Positions 18,778 to 27,590 are shown, numbered from the stretch's first letter. The stretch is 64,000 nucleotides of DNA from Paracoccaceae bacterium (GCA_014872815.1 WKFK01000012.1:124001-188000); one strand, 5' to 3'. Translations and numbers: made by a program. The notes: a model not told the origin generated them from the letters alone.

Positions 18778-19167
18778 ATGACTAAATTCTCGTTAATATC
18801 AGTAGGCGTTCTCATTGGTGCCGCTGCGACATACGCTCTTACGAGCCTCGGCGATATATTGGATGAAGGCATTTCTCGGACTTATGGCTGTGATCAAATG
18901 GCTCGAGAAGATGACGCAAGAAGGAGTGCTGAGAAGATAATCCAGCAATTCCTTATTGGTAAACCCCTTACGGATTTAGAAGCCATTACAGCTGCCGCCG
19001 GTTTGCAGATGCAAAAATATGATAAATTTGACTACATCGAAATTGTTGTCGGACACAGCCCAGGAACGGCAGCCTTGAATTTCGAAGCCGCTAGGGATGG
19101 CAAACTATCTACGCGCTCAATACCCGGGAGCATCCCATGTAAAACTCTTGAGGGTGACGGTCACTGA
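18778..19167 (+). CDS. small hypothetical protein with N-terminal membrane segment
   Basis: 129 aa, not recognised. The N-terminus MTKFSLISVGVLIGAAATYALT is a signal peptide or membrane anchor. The rest contains two cysteines (YGCDQ near residue 40 and IPCKTL near the end) and a helical charged centre. Codon use is AT-richer than gltX. The region just upstream is also AT-rich. It stands alone between gltX and the convergent ridA-type gene. Confidence 0.55.
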   Translation: MTKFSLISVGVLIGAAATYALTSLGDILDEGISRTYGCDQMAREDDARRSAEKIIQQFLIGKPLTDLEAITAAAGLQMQKYDKFDYIEIVVGHSPGTAALNFEAARDGKLSTRSIPGSIPCKTLEGDGH

Positions 19168-19253
19168 TGTGCATTTTGCGTTCCCCCTAGCAATCTACCG
19201 TTGAGTGGAACAGACGCGACCGGTCTCATCCGCCCAATTCCAACGGCGCCTGC

Positions 19254-19601
19254 TCAGCCGCCCTTCACCGCAGCCGTAACAATCACCTCAACCTTCAACA
19301 CATCCCGCGCCAATTTCGCCTCGCCACAAGCCCGCGCTGGTGCATGACCTTCCGGCACCCAGTCATCCCAGACCGCATTCATCTCGGCAAAATCCGCCAT
19401 ATCAGACAGCCACACAATGGCCTGCAGGATATGCTCGCGATCCGATCCCGCCTCTTCCAGCAGCGCATCGACGCGGGACAGGCAATCCCGTGTCTGCTCC
19501 GCAACCGTGTCGCCCGCGCCAACTTGTCCGCACAGGTAGGCCACCTGATTGTGGATGACGATTTTGGACATCCGTGTGCCCGTGTGTTTGCGCTCAATCA
19601 T
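19254..19601 (-). CDS. RidA-family protein (YjgF/YER057c/UK114)
   Basis: 115-aa member of the Rid family, which hydrolyses reactive enamine/imine intermediates formed by PLP enzymes. [14 protein letters not shown] near the start and [14 protein letters not shown] with the ligand-binding Arg are visible. N-terminal [15 protein letters not shown] is usual for the alphaproteobacterial subgroup in which the Arg is kept. It is 37 bp downstream of nadE on the same strand, so it may be read as the distal gene of a nadE transcript. Confidence 0.85.
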   Translation of the reverse strand: MIERKHTGTRMSKIVIHNQVAYLCGQVGAGDTVAEQTRDCLSRVDALLEEAGSDREHILQAIVWLSDMADFAEMNAVWDDWVPEGHAPARACGEAKLARDVLKVEVIVTAAVKGG

Positions 19602-19638
19602 GGTCTAGCCCCTGATAAATCTATGTTAGTCTAGTCGC

Positions 19639-21297
19639 TCAGCTCGGATCGCGGAACCGGTTCACAATCGGATAGCGCCGGTCTAGCCAAAACGCCTTCT
19701 TGCTCAACCGCGCGCCCGGCGCGGACTGGAAGCGTTTGTATTCGCTGATGTAAACCAGATGCTCCACGCGCTTGACCGTTTCCCGGTCATAGCCAGCGGC
19801 GACGCAGTCCGCGACGGACTTGTCCTCATCCACTAGCATGAACAGGATGCCGTCCAGCACATCATACGGCGGCAGGCTGTCTTCATCCTTCTGATCCGGG
19901 CGCAGCTCGGCGGATGGCGGCTTGTCGATGATATTCACCGGGATGACCTCGCCTTCCGGCCCGTTCATCCAATCCCGATGCACGCTATTGCGCCAGCGCG
20001 AAGTCTCAAACACGCGGGTTTTGTACATGTCTTTGATCGGATTATACCCGCCCGCCATGTCGCCATAGATCGTGGCATAGCCCACCGCGACCTCGGATTT
20101 ATTGCCTGTGGTCAGCAGCATCTCACCAAACTTGTTGGACAGCGCCATCAACAACAGCCCGCGCAGACGGCTCTGAATGTTCTCTTCTGTCAGCCCCGGC
20201 TCGGTGCCTTCAAACAGCGGCGCGAGCGTGTTGGTGATCGCCGCACGGCCCTCGGCAATCGGCACATAGTCATAGTGCACGCCCAAACGCTTGGCGATGT
20301 CCTCAGCATCATCCAGCGACTCCTGCGAAGTATACTCCGACGGCAACATCACACAGCGTACGTTCTCGGCACCCAGCGCATCCACCGCGATCGTCGCCAC
20401 CAGCGCGCTATCAATGCCGCCAGACAAACCAAGCAGAACCTTTTTGAAGCCGGTTTTGCCCATGTAATCCCGCAGCGCTTCAACACTGACGCGATAGTCC
20501 TGCTCTTCGCCGGCGGGCAACAGCGCCTTTGGCCCATCCTTGCAGCGCCAGCCAGCCGCCGTGCGCTCAAACTCCACATGGGCGACCGCCTCGTCAAACA
20601 CCGGCAATTGCATCGCCAACTGCCCTCCGGGGTTCAGCACAAAGGAGCCGCCATCAAACACCTGATCATCCTGGCCGCCCACCATATTGAGATAGACCAG
20701 CGGCAGTTCGGTCTCGATCACCCGCGCCACCATATGGTTCATGCGGCGATCAAACTTGTCGCGGTAGTAAGGCGACCCATTCGGCACAACGAGGATCTCC
20801 GCACCGGTTTCTTCCAAAGTTTCCGGCACATCCTCAAACCAGGCGTCTTCGCAAATCGGCGAGCCCACCCGCACCCCGTTCACATCATACGGCCCGCCCA
20901 TAGGCCCCTTGGCAAACAGGCGCTCTTCGTCAAACACCGTGTAATTTGGCAAATGGTGTTTCAGCTGCGTATGCGCGATCTTGCCGCCCTTCAGAATGAA
21001 ATAGGCGTTATAGAGCGCGCCTTCCTGCACCAGCGGACCGCCAACAGCCACGACCGGCCCGTCCGCGCAATCCACCGCCAGCTGTTCAATCTCGGCCAAC
21101 GCAGCTGCCTGCAACGCAGGCTTCAGGATCAAATCCTGCGCGTTGTAGCCCACAATGAACATCTCCGGGAAAGCGACCATATCGGAGCCCGCCGCCTTGG
21201 CCTCGGCCCAAACTTCGCGCACCTTCTTGGCGTTGCCCGCCAGATCCCCCATCACCGGATTGGCCTGCGCCAGTGTCAAACGGAATGTATCAGCCAT
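19639..21297 (-). CDS. nadE: glutamine-dependent NAD+ synthase
   Basis: 552-aa two-domain enzyme making NAD from deamido-NAD, ATP and glutamine. The N-terminal nitrilase-like glutaminase (about 1-260) shows the triad: Glu in FPEMFIVGYNAQDL, Lys in the LKHHLPNYTVF region and Cys in GSPICEDAWF. The C-terminal synthetase has the PP-loop LLGLSGGIDSALVA and a LLTTGNKSEVAVGYATIYGD block. Ammonia passes between the two through a tunnel in known relatives. Length is normal for the bacterial fused form. Confidence 0.95.
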   Translation of the reverse strand: MADTFRLTLAQANPVMGDLAGNAKKVREVWAEAKAAGSDMVAFPEMFIVGYNAQDLILKPALQAAALAEIEQLAVDCADGPVVAVGGPLVQEGALYNAYFILKGGKIAHTQLKHHLPNYTVFDEERLFAKGPMGGPYDVNGVRVGSPICEDAWFEDVPETLEETGAEILVVPNGSPYYRDKFDRRMNHMVARVIETELPLVYLNMVGGQDDQVFDGGSFVLNPGGQLAMQLPVFDEAVAHVEFERTAAGWRCKDGPKALLPAGEEQDYRVSVEALRDYMGKTGFKKVLLGLSGGIDSALVATIAVDALGAENVRCVMLPSEYTSQESLDDAEDIAKRLGVHYDYVPIAEGRAAITNTLAPLFEGTEPGLTEENIQSRLRGLLLMALSNKFGEMLLTTGNKSEVAVGYATIYGDMAGGYNPIKDMYKTRVFETSRWRNSVHRDWMNGPEGEVIPVNIIDKPPSAELRPDQKDEDSLPPYDVLDGILFMLVDEDKSVADCVAAGYDRETVKRVEHLVYISEYKRFQSAPGARLSKKAFWLDRRYPIVNRFRDPS

Positions 21298-21377
21298 GTC
21301 TTCTCTTCCCGCGCCGCGTTACTTGCGCAAAGATGTAGCAGACACAGCGCCAAGGGAAAGGGCAATCGCACCCGCGC

Positions 21378-22130
21378 TCACAGGGTCAACGGCATCTCCA
21401 GATGGGTCGCATACATATGGTCCCGATGCGCCAACAGATTGGGCGCAAGGGCGGACCGGGTCTCCTCATCCATGGTTTCAAACGCCGCCCGCGCTTTGGG
21501 GTGCATGGCGCAAACCTCCTGAGGCAACGGCGCGAACAACCCGATGACGCAAGCCAGCTGGATATCCGCCGCGCACAGTTTTGCCCCCAACAGATACGGC
21601 CCGTCCGATGCTGCAAGCGTCTCTGAAAATGCGCGCAACAGCGCCACCACGGTCTCCCCGTAACTTTCCCCAGCATCTGCTTGATAGCCATATTTCGCGG
21701 CCAGATAGCCAGCAACTCCCGCGGAAAACCCCGCGCCCTTGGTCAGCCCCGCATGCACTTGCTGCAACCGACGCGACCACGCCAGCCCCCCTTGGCCCAG
21801 CAACTGTTCTGCCATCTGCAACACTTGATCTGCCTGCGCCTCAGGCACCAAAACCGGGTCAGGCGCCACCCTCTCAATAAGCTGCATGATCTCTACGGCG
21901 CCAGGTTTCGGCGCCTCATCATCAAACATCGCGACAGGCGCGCTGACCTCCCCTGTCCAGGCCGCAAGCGCCTCGTCCTGCGCATCAAAACTCACAGGCA
22001 GCCAATCCAAGTCCTTCACGTGCAACAGGCCCTTAACCGCCTCTCCCCAAGGGCTTGGGACGCCGCGCACAATCGTCACCCGCAGCCCTTTTGCCGCTCT
22101 TCCCGCTTCCGTTCCCACGTAATCGCGCAA
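21378..22130 (-). CDS. glutathione S-transferase-like protein
   Basis: About 250 aa with a thioredoxin-like N-terminal region (GLRVTIVRGVPSPWGEAVKG) and a helical C-terminal GST domain (about 90-240). I set the start at a TTG (22130, reading LRDYVGTEAGRAAKG) because GGAGG stands 6 nt before it and no ATG is found close to the conserved region. The frame is open upstream to 22316, but that part would overlap the divergent MORN gene and is not GST-like. The conserved active-site Ser or Cys cannot be assigned with confidence. The start remains uncertain; the fold is fairly clear. Confidence 0.75.
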   Translation of the reverse strand: MRDYVGTEAGRAAKGLRVTIVRGVPSPWGEAVKGLLHVKDLDWLPVSFDAQDEALAAWTGEVSAPVAMFDDEAPKPGAVEIMQLIERVAPDPVLVPEAQADQVLQMAEQLLGQGGLAWSRRLQQVHAGLTKGAGFSAGVAGYLAAKYGYQADAGESYGETVVALLRAFSETLAASDGPYLLGAKLCAADIQLACVIGLFAPLPQEVCAMHPKARAAFETMDEETRSALAPNLLAHRDHMYATHLEMPLTL

Positions 22131-22320
22131 GCCTAGCCTCCACTTCGTTTTGCCTTGAGGCTGACATGCCAAATGGCGAAAAACCAGCCCCATGTCCGCG
22201 CGCACAAACGCACATCTCTGCAAAACCCGTTGCCCCATGCAAACCATTGATCTAAAATCTCTTCCAAAGCCGCAAAAACGGCTGGGGACACCCTTCACAG
22301 GGCAGCATGGGACCAAAATT

Positions 22321-23742
22321 ATGAGCAGAACTCAGGCACTTACCATAGCCATCCTGATGGCCGGCACGTCATTGACCTCCGCCGCCTTCGCACAGGACAG
22401 CCAGGTTCTGACCAAGCAATACGACGACGGAGGTGTCTATGAGGGCACCTTTAAGGACGGGTTGCAACACGGCACCGGCATCTACCGCCTGCCAAATGGC
22501 TATGAATACGAAGGCGCTTGGGTGGACGGCGAGATTGTGGGCGACGGCACAGCCCGCTTCCCCAATGGCTCGGTCTATGTGGGCACGTTTGCAAAGGGCA
22601 AGCCCCACGGTTTTGGCAAAATCACCTACACCGACGGCGGCACCTATGAAGGCGAATGGGTGGACGGCAAAATCAATGGCACCGGTCTGGCGATTTATGC
22701 CAATGGCGTACGCTACGAAGGCAACTTCCTCAACACCAATCGCCACGGCAAAGGCACCATGACCAGCCCGTCCGGCTACCGCTATGAGGGCGACTGGTTA
22801 AATGGCGTCATGGAAGGCCGCGGCAAAATCACCTATGCCGATGGCACCATCTACGACGGCGAAATGAAAGCTGGCGAGCGCACCGGCCAAGGCCGCCTGA
22901 CCATGCCCGGTGGCTTGATTTACGAAGGCACCTGGGCCGCAGGCCAAATCGAAGGCGACGGCACACTGACCCAGCCCAACGGTGATGTCTACGTCGGCCA
23001 ACTGGTCGGCGGTCAACGCCAAGGCAAAGGTATGGTCACCTACGCCAACGGCGATACCTATGAAGGTGACTTTCACGCAGATCAACGCCACGGTCAGGGC
23101 ACATTCAAAGGCAGCGACGGCTACGTCTATGTCGGCACCTGGATCGATGGCGACATCGAAGGCACTGGCCAAGTGACCTATGCGGATGGCTCCGTCTATG
23201 TCGGAGAGTTTGCCAACGGCCTGGCGGATGGCCAGGGCAAAATCACCTACACCGACGGCACCACCTACGAAGGGGATTGGAAAGCCGGCGTGAACGACGG
23301 CGTCGGCAAAGCAGTCTACGCCAATGGTCTGGTCTATGAAGGCGACTTCAAAAACGCCAAAAACCACGGTCGCGGCGTGATGACCTACGCTGACGGGTAC
23401 CGTTACGAAGGTGAGTGGCAGGACGGCCAGCGCCACGGCATGGGCGTGGCCACCTACGCTGATGGCACCGTTTACACCGGCCAGTTCGCGCTCGGCCAAC
23501 GCCACGGCATCGGCGAAATCGTCATGCCCGACGGGTTTAAATACGCAGGCGAATGGAAAAGCGGCGAGATCGACGGGGTTGGCGTGGCCACCTATGCCAA
23601 TGGTGACATCTACGAGGGCACCTTCAAAGGCGGCCAACGTCAGGGCGAAGGCACTATGACATATGCCTCCGGCGAAGAACGCAGCGGCACCTGGGCCAAT
23701 GGCACGCTGCCTGATACAGCCGCGGCTCAAAACGACGGCTAA
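22321..23742 (+). CDS. secreted MORN-repeat protein (18 repeats)
   Basis: 473 aa. A signal peptide (MSRTQALTIAILMAGTSLTS, cleavage near AFA-QD) is followed from residue 39 by 18 head-to-tail 23-residue MORN repeats up to residue 452, of the type xYEGxWxxGxxxGxGxxxYxxG, then a nineteenth partial repeat and a short tail. Nothing else is fused to it, so the mature protein should be one long beta-hairpin ribbon in the periplasm or outside the cell. MORN ribbons bind lipids, membranes or partners in other systems. The ATG at 22321 is chosen for the signal peptide. A strong terminator follows. Function is not known. Confidence 0.85.
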   Translation: MSRTQALTIAILMAGTSLTSAAFAQDSQVLTKQYDDGGVYEGTFKDGLQHGTGIYRLPNGYEYEGAWVDGEIVGDGTARFPNGSVYVGTFAKGKPHGFGKITYTDGGTYEGEWVDGKINGTGLAIYANGVRYEGNFLNTNRHGKGTMTSPSGYRYEGDWLNGVMEGRGKITYADGTIYDGEMKAGERTGQGRLTMPGGLIYEGTWAAGQIEGDGTLTQPNGDVYVGQLVGGQRQGKGMVTYANGDTYEGDFHADQRHGQGTFKGSDGYVYVGTWIDGDIEGTGQVTYADGSVYVGEFANGLADGQGKITYTDGTTYEGDWKAGVNDGVGKAVYANGLVYEGDFKNAKNHGRGVMTYADGYRYEGEWQDGQRHGMGVATYADGTVYTGQFALGQRHGIGEIVMPDGFKYAGEWKSGEIDGVGVATYANGDIYEGTFKGGQRQGEGTMTYASGEERSGTWANGTLPDTAAAQNDG

Positions 23743-23764
23743 GCCGCCGGAAAACACCGATCCC

Positions 23765-23792
23765 AAAGCCGCGCTAAATGCGCGGCTTTTTT
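23765..23792 (+). terminator. intrinsic terminator of the MORN gene
   Basis: AAAGCCGCGC (23765-23774) and GCGCGGCTTT (23780-23789) make a perfect 10-bp stem with a 5-nt loop, running into a T-tract (TTTTTTA). Confidence 0.9.
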
Positions 23793-23858
23793 AGTTTGGT
23801 CCCGCCGGACACCCCACTTAGTAGACCCTATCCGCTATCAGCAGCTGGCGGGTCGATC

Positions 23859-24518
23859 TCACCACGGCACCTCAAGCCCGGCGTAATCAAAAAACCCACC
23901 ACTCTGATCAGGCATCAGCCCGTCCACCACGCGCAACAAGTTTGCCGCCGCTTCCTCCGCCGTAACTTTTTTATGCGCGGGGTAACTGGCGGTAAAATCT
24001 GTTGCAACCGTGCCGGGATGCATCGCCACACACACTGCCTGCTTGTGACTGCGCGCCAGTTCAATCGCTCCAGTTCGGATCACCTGATTGAGCGCGGCCT
24101 TGGACGCCCGATAGGAATACCAACCGCCTGCCCTGTTGTCGCCAATCGACCCAACCCGCGCCGATAAGGCCGCAAACACGCCCCGCTCCCGCCGCGCCAG
24201 CAGACGCGACGCCTGCTTCAAGACCAGCGCCGGTCCAATGGTGTTCACCGCGAACTGCGCCGCCATCTCTTCCGCGCTCAGCTCTCGCAAAGACTTCTCC
24301 GGCGCACCCCGCGTGTTCACCAACGCCCCGGTCGCCACAAAAATCAAATCAAACGGCCCCTCCAACGCCTCCAGTACAGCCTCCGCCTGCGCCGGATTGG
24401 TCACATCAAACCCATTGCGTTGACGTGACAGCCCCTCAACCGTCGCGCCCTCTGCGCGCAACTGTGCTGCCACCGCTGCACCAATTCCCCCAGTATCGCC
24501 AACCACCAATGCGCGCAT
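23859..24518 (-). CDS. short-chain dehydrogenase/reductase (CsgA-like)
   Basis: 219-aa NAD(P)-dependent SDR. MRALVVGDTGGIGAAVAAQL holds the glycine-rich cofactor loop and YSYRASKAALN the catalytic YxxxK pair at about residues 140-144. The short chain without C-terminal extension resembles the C-factor/CsgA-like group often annotated as cell-cell signalling dehydrogenases, though this is only a family name. The start at 24518 has GGGAGAG 6 nt upstream. The substrate is unknown. It is divergent from the cupin-leuA operon. Confidence 0.85.
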   Translation of the reverse strand: MRALVVGDTGGIGAAVAAQLRAEGATVEGLSRQRNGFDVTNPAQAEAVLEALEGPFDLIFVATGALVNTRGAPEKSLRELSAEEMAAQFAVNTIGPALVLKQASRLLARRERGVFAALSARVGSIGDNRAGGWYSYRASKAALNQVIRTGAIELARSHKQAVCVAMHPGTVATDFTASYPAHKKVTAEEAAANLLRVVDGLMPDQSGGFFDYAGLEVPW

Positions 24519-24585
24519 GTCACTCTCCCTCTTGTCCAGAGAGTACGCACAACGCCCCAAACCGGATGTCCTAAGCCTTTCTCAT

Positions 24586-24638
24586 TCCCCAAATATCCTG
24601 GGGAGTCGCAGCCCCGCTGTGACGGGGCAAAGCCCCAG
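24586..24638. repeat. intergenic repeat element, copy B
   Basis: The core CCCCAAATATCCTGGGG is followed by CCCCG/CGGGG and GGGGC/GCCCC hairpins, the same layout as the element at 7139-7193. It stands between the SDR and the leucine leader, upstream of the probable leu promoter. Confidence 0.45.
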
Positions 24639-24707
24639 ACGCCTTCAGACAAAAATCCGGAACTTTTGCCCTTTTCATTTGACCTTCGGCATGTATAAAT
24701 CTGCGCC

Positions 24708-24794
24708 ATGACCAAACGAGCCCATATCGCAACTGATGCGCGCCTTCCGGCGCCCTTTGCGCGTGGCCTCGACCTACTCCTAGTCCGCCTCTGA
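24708..24794 (+). CDS. leucine-rich leader peptide of the cupin-leuA operon
   Basis: 28-codon ORF beginning MTKRAHIATDAR and ending LDLLLVRL-stop. Five of the last eight codons are Leu (CTC GAC CTA CTC CTA GTC CGC CTC), including two CTA codons, which should be slow in this high-GC genome. The stop codon (24792-24794) lies inside the 5' arm of a hairpin. This is the classical layout of a transcription attenuator in which ribosome stalling at Leu codons senses charged tRNA-Leu. A TATAAA at 24694-24699 would start transcription only a few nt before the ATG, so the peptide may be translated from a nearly leaderless mRNA. Confidence 0.7.
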   Translation: MTKRAHIATDARLPAPFARGLDLLLVRL

Positions 24795-24840
24795 GCGTGA
24801 CCCTGTTGGCGCGCGTGCTCAGAGGAGACTGTCTCGCGCC
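24788..24840 (+). promoter_or_regulatory. candidate leucine attenuator hairpins
   Basis: CCTCTGAGC (24788-24796) pairs perfectly with GCTCAGAGG (24817-24825), and two G-U pairs plus one G-C can extend the stem to 12 bp. The competing pair GGCGCG (24808-24813) with CGCGCC (24835-24840) overlaps the loop and the 3' arm, giving an alternative fold. A ribosome stalled on the leucine codons would cover the first arm and favour the alternative. No T-tract follows either hairpin, so the exact stop mechanism is unclear. Confidence 0.55.
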
Positions 24841-24896
24841 ACATGTCTGACCCGCTTCACAGCCAATCGACTGCCTCAGGACACTAGGAACGCCAC

Positions 24897-25253
24897 ATGC
24901 ACAAAATCAATCTTGCTGAAAAACTATCCATGTTTTCAAGCCACTGGGACCCACATGTGGTCGCCAGCTACAATGACAACGACGTCATGGTGGTGAAATT
25001 TCAAGGCGAGTATGCCTTTCACCAACACGCCACCACCGATGATTTCTTCCTCGTACTCGAGGGCGAAGTCACCATGGACTACGACAACGCCCCCTCGGTC
25101 ACCTTTGGCCCGGGCGAGCTGGTTGTCGTACCCAAAGGCCAAGTTCACCGCCCCCGTGCCGAGACCGAAGTCAAAGTGCTTCTGATCGAGCCCAAAGGCG
25201 AACCCAACTCCGGGGACAGCGACACACCGCCAGCCCCCAAACCGCATATCTGA
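24897..25253 (+). CDS. cupin-domain protein
   Basis: 118-aa single cupin barrel. Motif 1 lies in AFHQHATTDDFFLVLEGEV (His, His and Glu metal ligands) and motif 2 in GELVVVPKGQVHRPRA (last His). A metal-dependent small-molecule function is likely, but the substrate is unknown. It starts 72 nt after the attenuator hairpin and ends 15 bp before leuA, so it should be cotranscribed with leuA and share its leucine control. Such a link could point to a role near branched-chain metabolism, but that is inference. Confidence 0.85.
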   Translation: MHKINLAEKLSMFSSHWDPHVVASYNDNDVMVVKFQGEYAFHQHATTDDFFLVLEGEVTMDYDNAPSVTFGPGELVVVPKGQVHRPRAETEVKVLLIEPKGEPNSGDSDTPPAPKPHI

Positions 25254-25268
25254 ACAGGAATAAGAACC

Positions 25269-26834
25269 ATGTCCGACAACAAAGTCCTGATTTTTGACAC
25301 CACCCTGCGCGACGGCGAGCAAAGCCCCGGCGCCACCATGACCCATGATGAGAAGCTGGAAATTGCCAGCATGCTCGATGACATGGGCGTGGACATCATC
25401 GAAGCCGGTTTCCCAATCGCTTCTGAGGGTGACTTCGCCGCCGTCTCCGAGATCGCCAAGAACTCTGTGAACTCCCGCATCTGTGGTCTGGCGCGTGCAA
25501 ACTTCGCCGACATCGACCGCTGCTGGGAGGCCGTGAAGCACGCCAAGCAGAACCGCATCCACACCTTCATCGGCACCTCGCCGCTGCACCGCGCCATTCC
25601 GAACCTCACCCAGGACGAAATGGCCGATAAAATCCATCAAACCGTGACCCACGCGCGCAACCTTTGTGACAACGTGCAATGGTCGCCCATGGATGCCACC
25701 CGCACCGAATGGGACTACCTCTGCCGCGTGATCGAGATCGCCATCAAGGCGGGCGCGACCACCATCAACATCCCCGACACCGTGGGCTACACCGCCCCGG
25801 CCGAAAGCGCCGATCTGATCAAACGCTTGATCGAGACTGTGCCGGGCGCTGACGAGGTGACCTTCGCCACCCACTGCCACAACGACCTGGGCATGGCGAC
25901 CGCCAACTCCCTCGCCGCTGTCGCAGGTGGCGCACGTCAGATCGAATGCACCATCAACGGTCTGGGCGAACGGGCTGGCAACACTGCGCTTGAGGAAGTG
26001 GTCATGGCGCTCAAGACCCGCCACGACATCATGCCCTGGACCACCGGCATCGACACCACCAAGATCATGGCGATCTCCCGCCGTGTCTCCACCGTGTCCG
26101 GCTTCCTAGTGCAGCCCAATAAGGCCATCGTCGGCAAAAACGCCTTCGCCCATGAAAGCGGCATCCACCAGGACGGCATGCTGAAGAACCGCGAGAACTT
26201 CGAGATCATGCGTCCCGAAGACGTGGGCCTCTCCGGCACCTCGCTGCCTCTGGGCAAACACTCCGGCCGCGCCGCCCTGCGCGATAAGCTGGAGCAGCTC
26301 GGCTTTGAAGTGGGCGACAACCAGCTCAAAGACATTTTTGTGCGCTTCAAAGAGCTGGCCGACCGCAAGAAAGAGGTGTTCGACGACGACGTTGTGGCGC
26401 TCGTGCGCGCCGACAGCGGCGAGGACGAAGACGACCGTCTGCAGCTTGTCTCCATGAAAGTGGTCTGCGGCACCGGCGGCCCAGCCGAAAGCACCATCGA
26501 GATGGAAGTGGACGGCAAAGACATGTCCGCAACCGCCGAGGGCGACGGCCCGGTGGACGCCACCTTCAAAGCGATCCGCCAGATCCACCCCAACACCGCC
26601 CGTCTGCAACTCTATCAGGTGAGCGCCGTGACCGAAGGCACCGACGCGCAGGCGACGGTTTCCGTGCGCCTAGAAGAAGACGGCGTCATCGCCACCGGCC
26701 AGTCCGCCAACACCGACACGGTTGTCGCCTCCGCCAAGGCCTACATCCACGCACTCAACCGTCTTCTAGTGCGCCGTGACAAGGTGGGCGAAGGCGCCGA
26801 CGCCAAAGAGGTGTCTTATAAGGACCTTGCTTAA
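25269..26834 (+). CDS. leuA: 2-isopropylmalate synthase
   Basis: 521-aa first enzyme of leucine biosynthesis, joining acetyl-CoA and 2-oxoisovalerate. The TIM-barrel catalytic domain (about 1-300) starts FDTTLRDGEQSPG, with the metal His pair in THCHNDLGMATANSLA. The C-terminal LeuA regulatory domain (about 370-510), which binds leucine for feedback inhibition, is complete. It is cotranscribed with the cupin gene behind the leucine-rich leader peptide, giving attenuation on top of feedback control. It ends at a strong terminator. Confidence 0.96.
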   Translation: MSDNKVLIFDTTLRDGEQSPGATMTHDEKLEIASMLDDMGVDIIEAGFPIASEGDFAAVSEIAKNSVNSRICGLARANFADIDRCWEAVKHAKQNRIHTFIGTSPLHRAIPNLTQDEMADKIHQTVTHARNLCDNVQWSPMDATRTEWDYLCRVIEIAIKAGATTINIPDTVGYTAPAESADLIKRLIETVPGADEVTFATHCHNDLGMATANSLAAVAGGARQIECTINGLGERAGNTALEEVVMALKTRHDIMPWTTGIDTTKIMAISRRVSTVSGFLVQPNKAIVGKNAFAHESGIHQDGMLKNRENFEIMRPEDVGLSGTSLPLGKHSGRAALRDKLEQLGFEVGDNQLKDIFVRFKELADRKKEVFDDDVVALVRADSGEDEDDRLQLVSMKVVCGTGGPAESTIEMEVDGKDMSATAEGDGPVDATFKAIRQIHPNTARLQLYQVSAVTEGTDAQATVSVRLEEDGVIATGQSANTDTVVASAKAYIHALNRLLVRRDKVGEGADAKEVSYKDLA

Positions 26835-26843
26835 ACAAACGAA

Positions 26844-26874
26844 AGGCTGCCCCGGATCGGGGCAGCCTATTTTT
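26844..26874 (+). terminator. intrinsic terminator of leuA
   Basis: AGGCTGCCCC (26844-26853) and GGGGCAGCCT (26859-26868) form a perfect 10-bp stem with a 5-nt loop, followed by ATTTTTATT. Confidence 0.92.
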
Positions 26875-26939
26875 ATTGGAAAGTTTGGTTCAAAAAATTG
26901 TTGGTACTAGAAGTTGGACAAAGTGGTTCTACACGCCCT

Positions 26940-27590
26940 TCAAAGCTGCAGATTGTATTTCAGCATAGTCAAGCGCGGATTGTTCTCAGCCATTCCCAGA
27001 GCAATCACTGCTTTTAGAACACGCTCCGCGGCACGTTTGTCCAACGCCAGCCCCAAAACACGCAGTTCGTCATGATTCTTGTTGACCGGAAGGGCGCCCG
27101 TTTCCATTTCGCACACGACAGATTGTTCCAAGGTTTGATAGGCACCAAGCTCCTGCATCATTGAAGCGTCGAGCGTCCCAATTTCAGCACCAAGGAATTT
27201 GTTGACTCCAAATATGTAGGGCGACTTGAAAGAGTTACGCAGTCCTTGTTCCCAAACAGGGAGAGGCAGATCCCGAAAGAGCTCGTGCGGCCCATCATGG
27301 CCCGCCGCTATCATCCGCTCAGCGACCGCTGTACGAACCTCAACATTTCCCGTGTGGACGATGATATAAGCGAAGTCCGATTTCACGAGCTCAAAGTCTA
27401 ACCGACGGACAAATTCTTCTGCTGTCATGTCAAACACTGTCGCCAGTGCATCAACAGTTGTACTCAGATTGGCGGCTAGCGACTTTTCTTCGGAATAAGC
27501 AGGCTGGACAGGTACTATCGCCCCATCTATGACCTCAAGATTTTGCGCAATGCTGGCGGCGACCAATTCAACTGTCTCCCTCCCCTCCAT
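26940..27590 (-). CDS. C-terminal part of a probably frameshifted protein, function unknown
   Basis: 216 codons from an internal ATG at 27590 (MEGRETVELVAASIAQN). The frame stays open and reads like coding sequence further upstream to about 27680 (NYPSDVPALKDFQDDE, then DSVRDFVRDRLRAM), where a run of seven G separates it from the ORF at 27653-27901. Joined, the two give a smooth helical-repeat-like text (...LLRALGG / GNYPSDVPALKDFQ...). Neither part is recognised. Base use is AT-richer than leuA, which fits an accessory or decaying gene. Confidence 0.5.
   Translation of the reverse strand: MEGRETVELVAASIAQNLEVIDGAIVPVQPAYSEEKSLAANLSTTVDALATVFDMTAEEFVRRLDFELVKSDFAYIIVHTGNVEVRTAVAERMIAAGHDGPHELFRDLPLPVWEQGLRNSFKSPYIFGVNKFLGAEIGTLDASMMQELGAYQTLEQSVVCEMETGALPVNKNHDELRVLGLALDKRAAERVLKAVIALGMAENNPRLTMLKYNLQL

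Noticed and set aside
19978..21522. 514-codon open frame opposite nadE
   Set aside because: nadE has all catalytic motifs; the antisense text has no domain and arises from codon bias.
22440..23720. Regular DNA repeats of 69 bp that look like an array
   Set aside because: They encode the MORN repeats of one protein, with no spacers and no conserved direct-repeat unit, so not a CRISPR.
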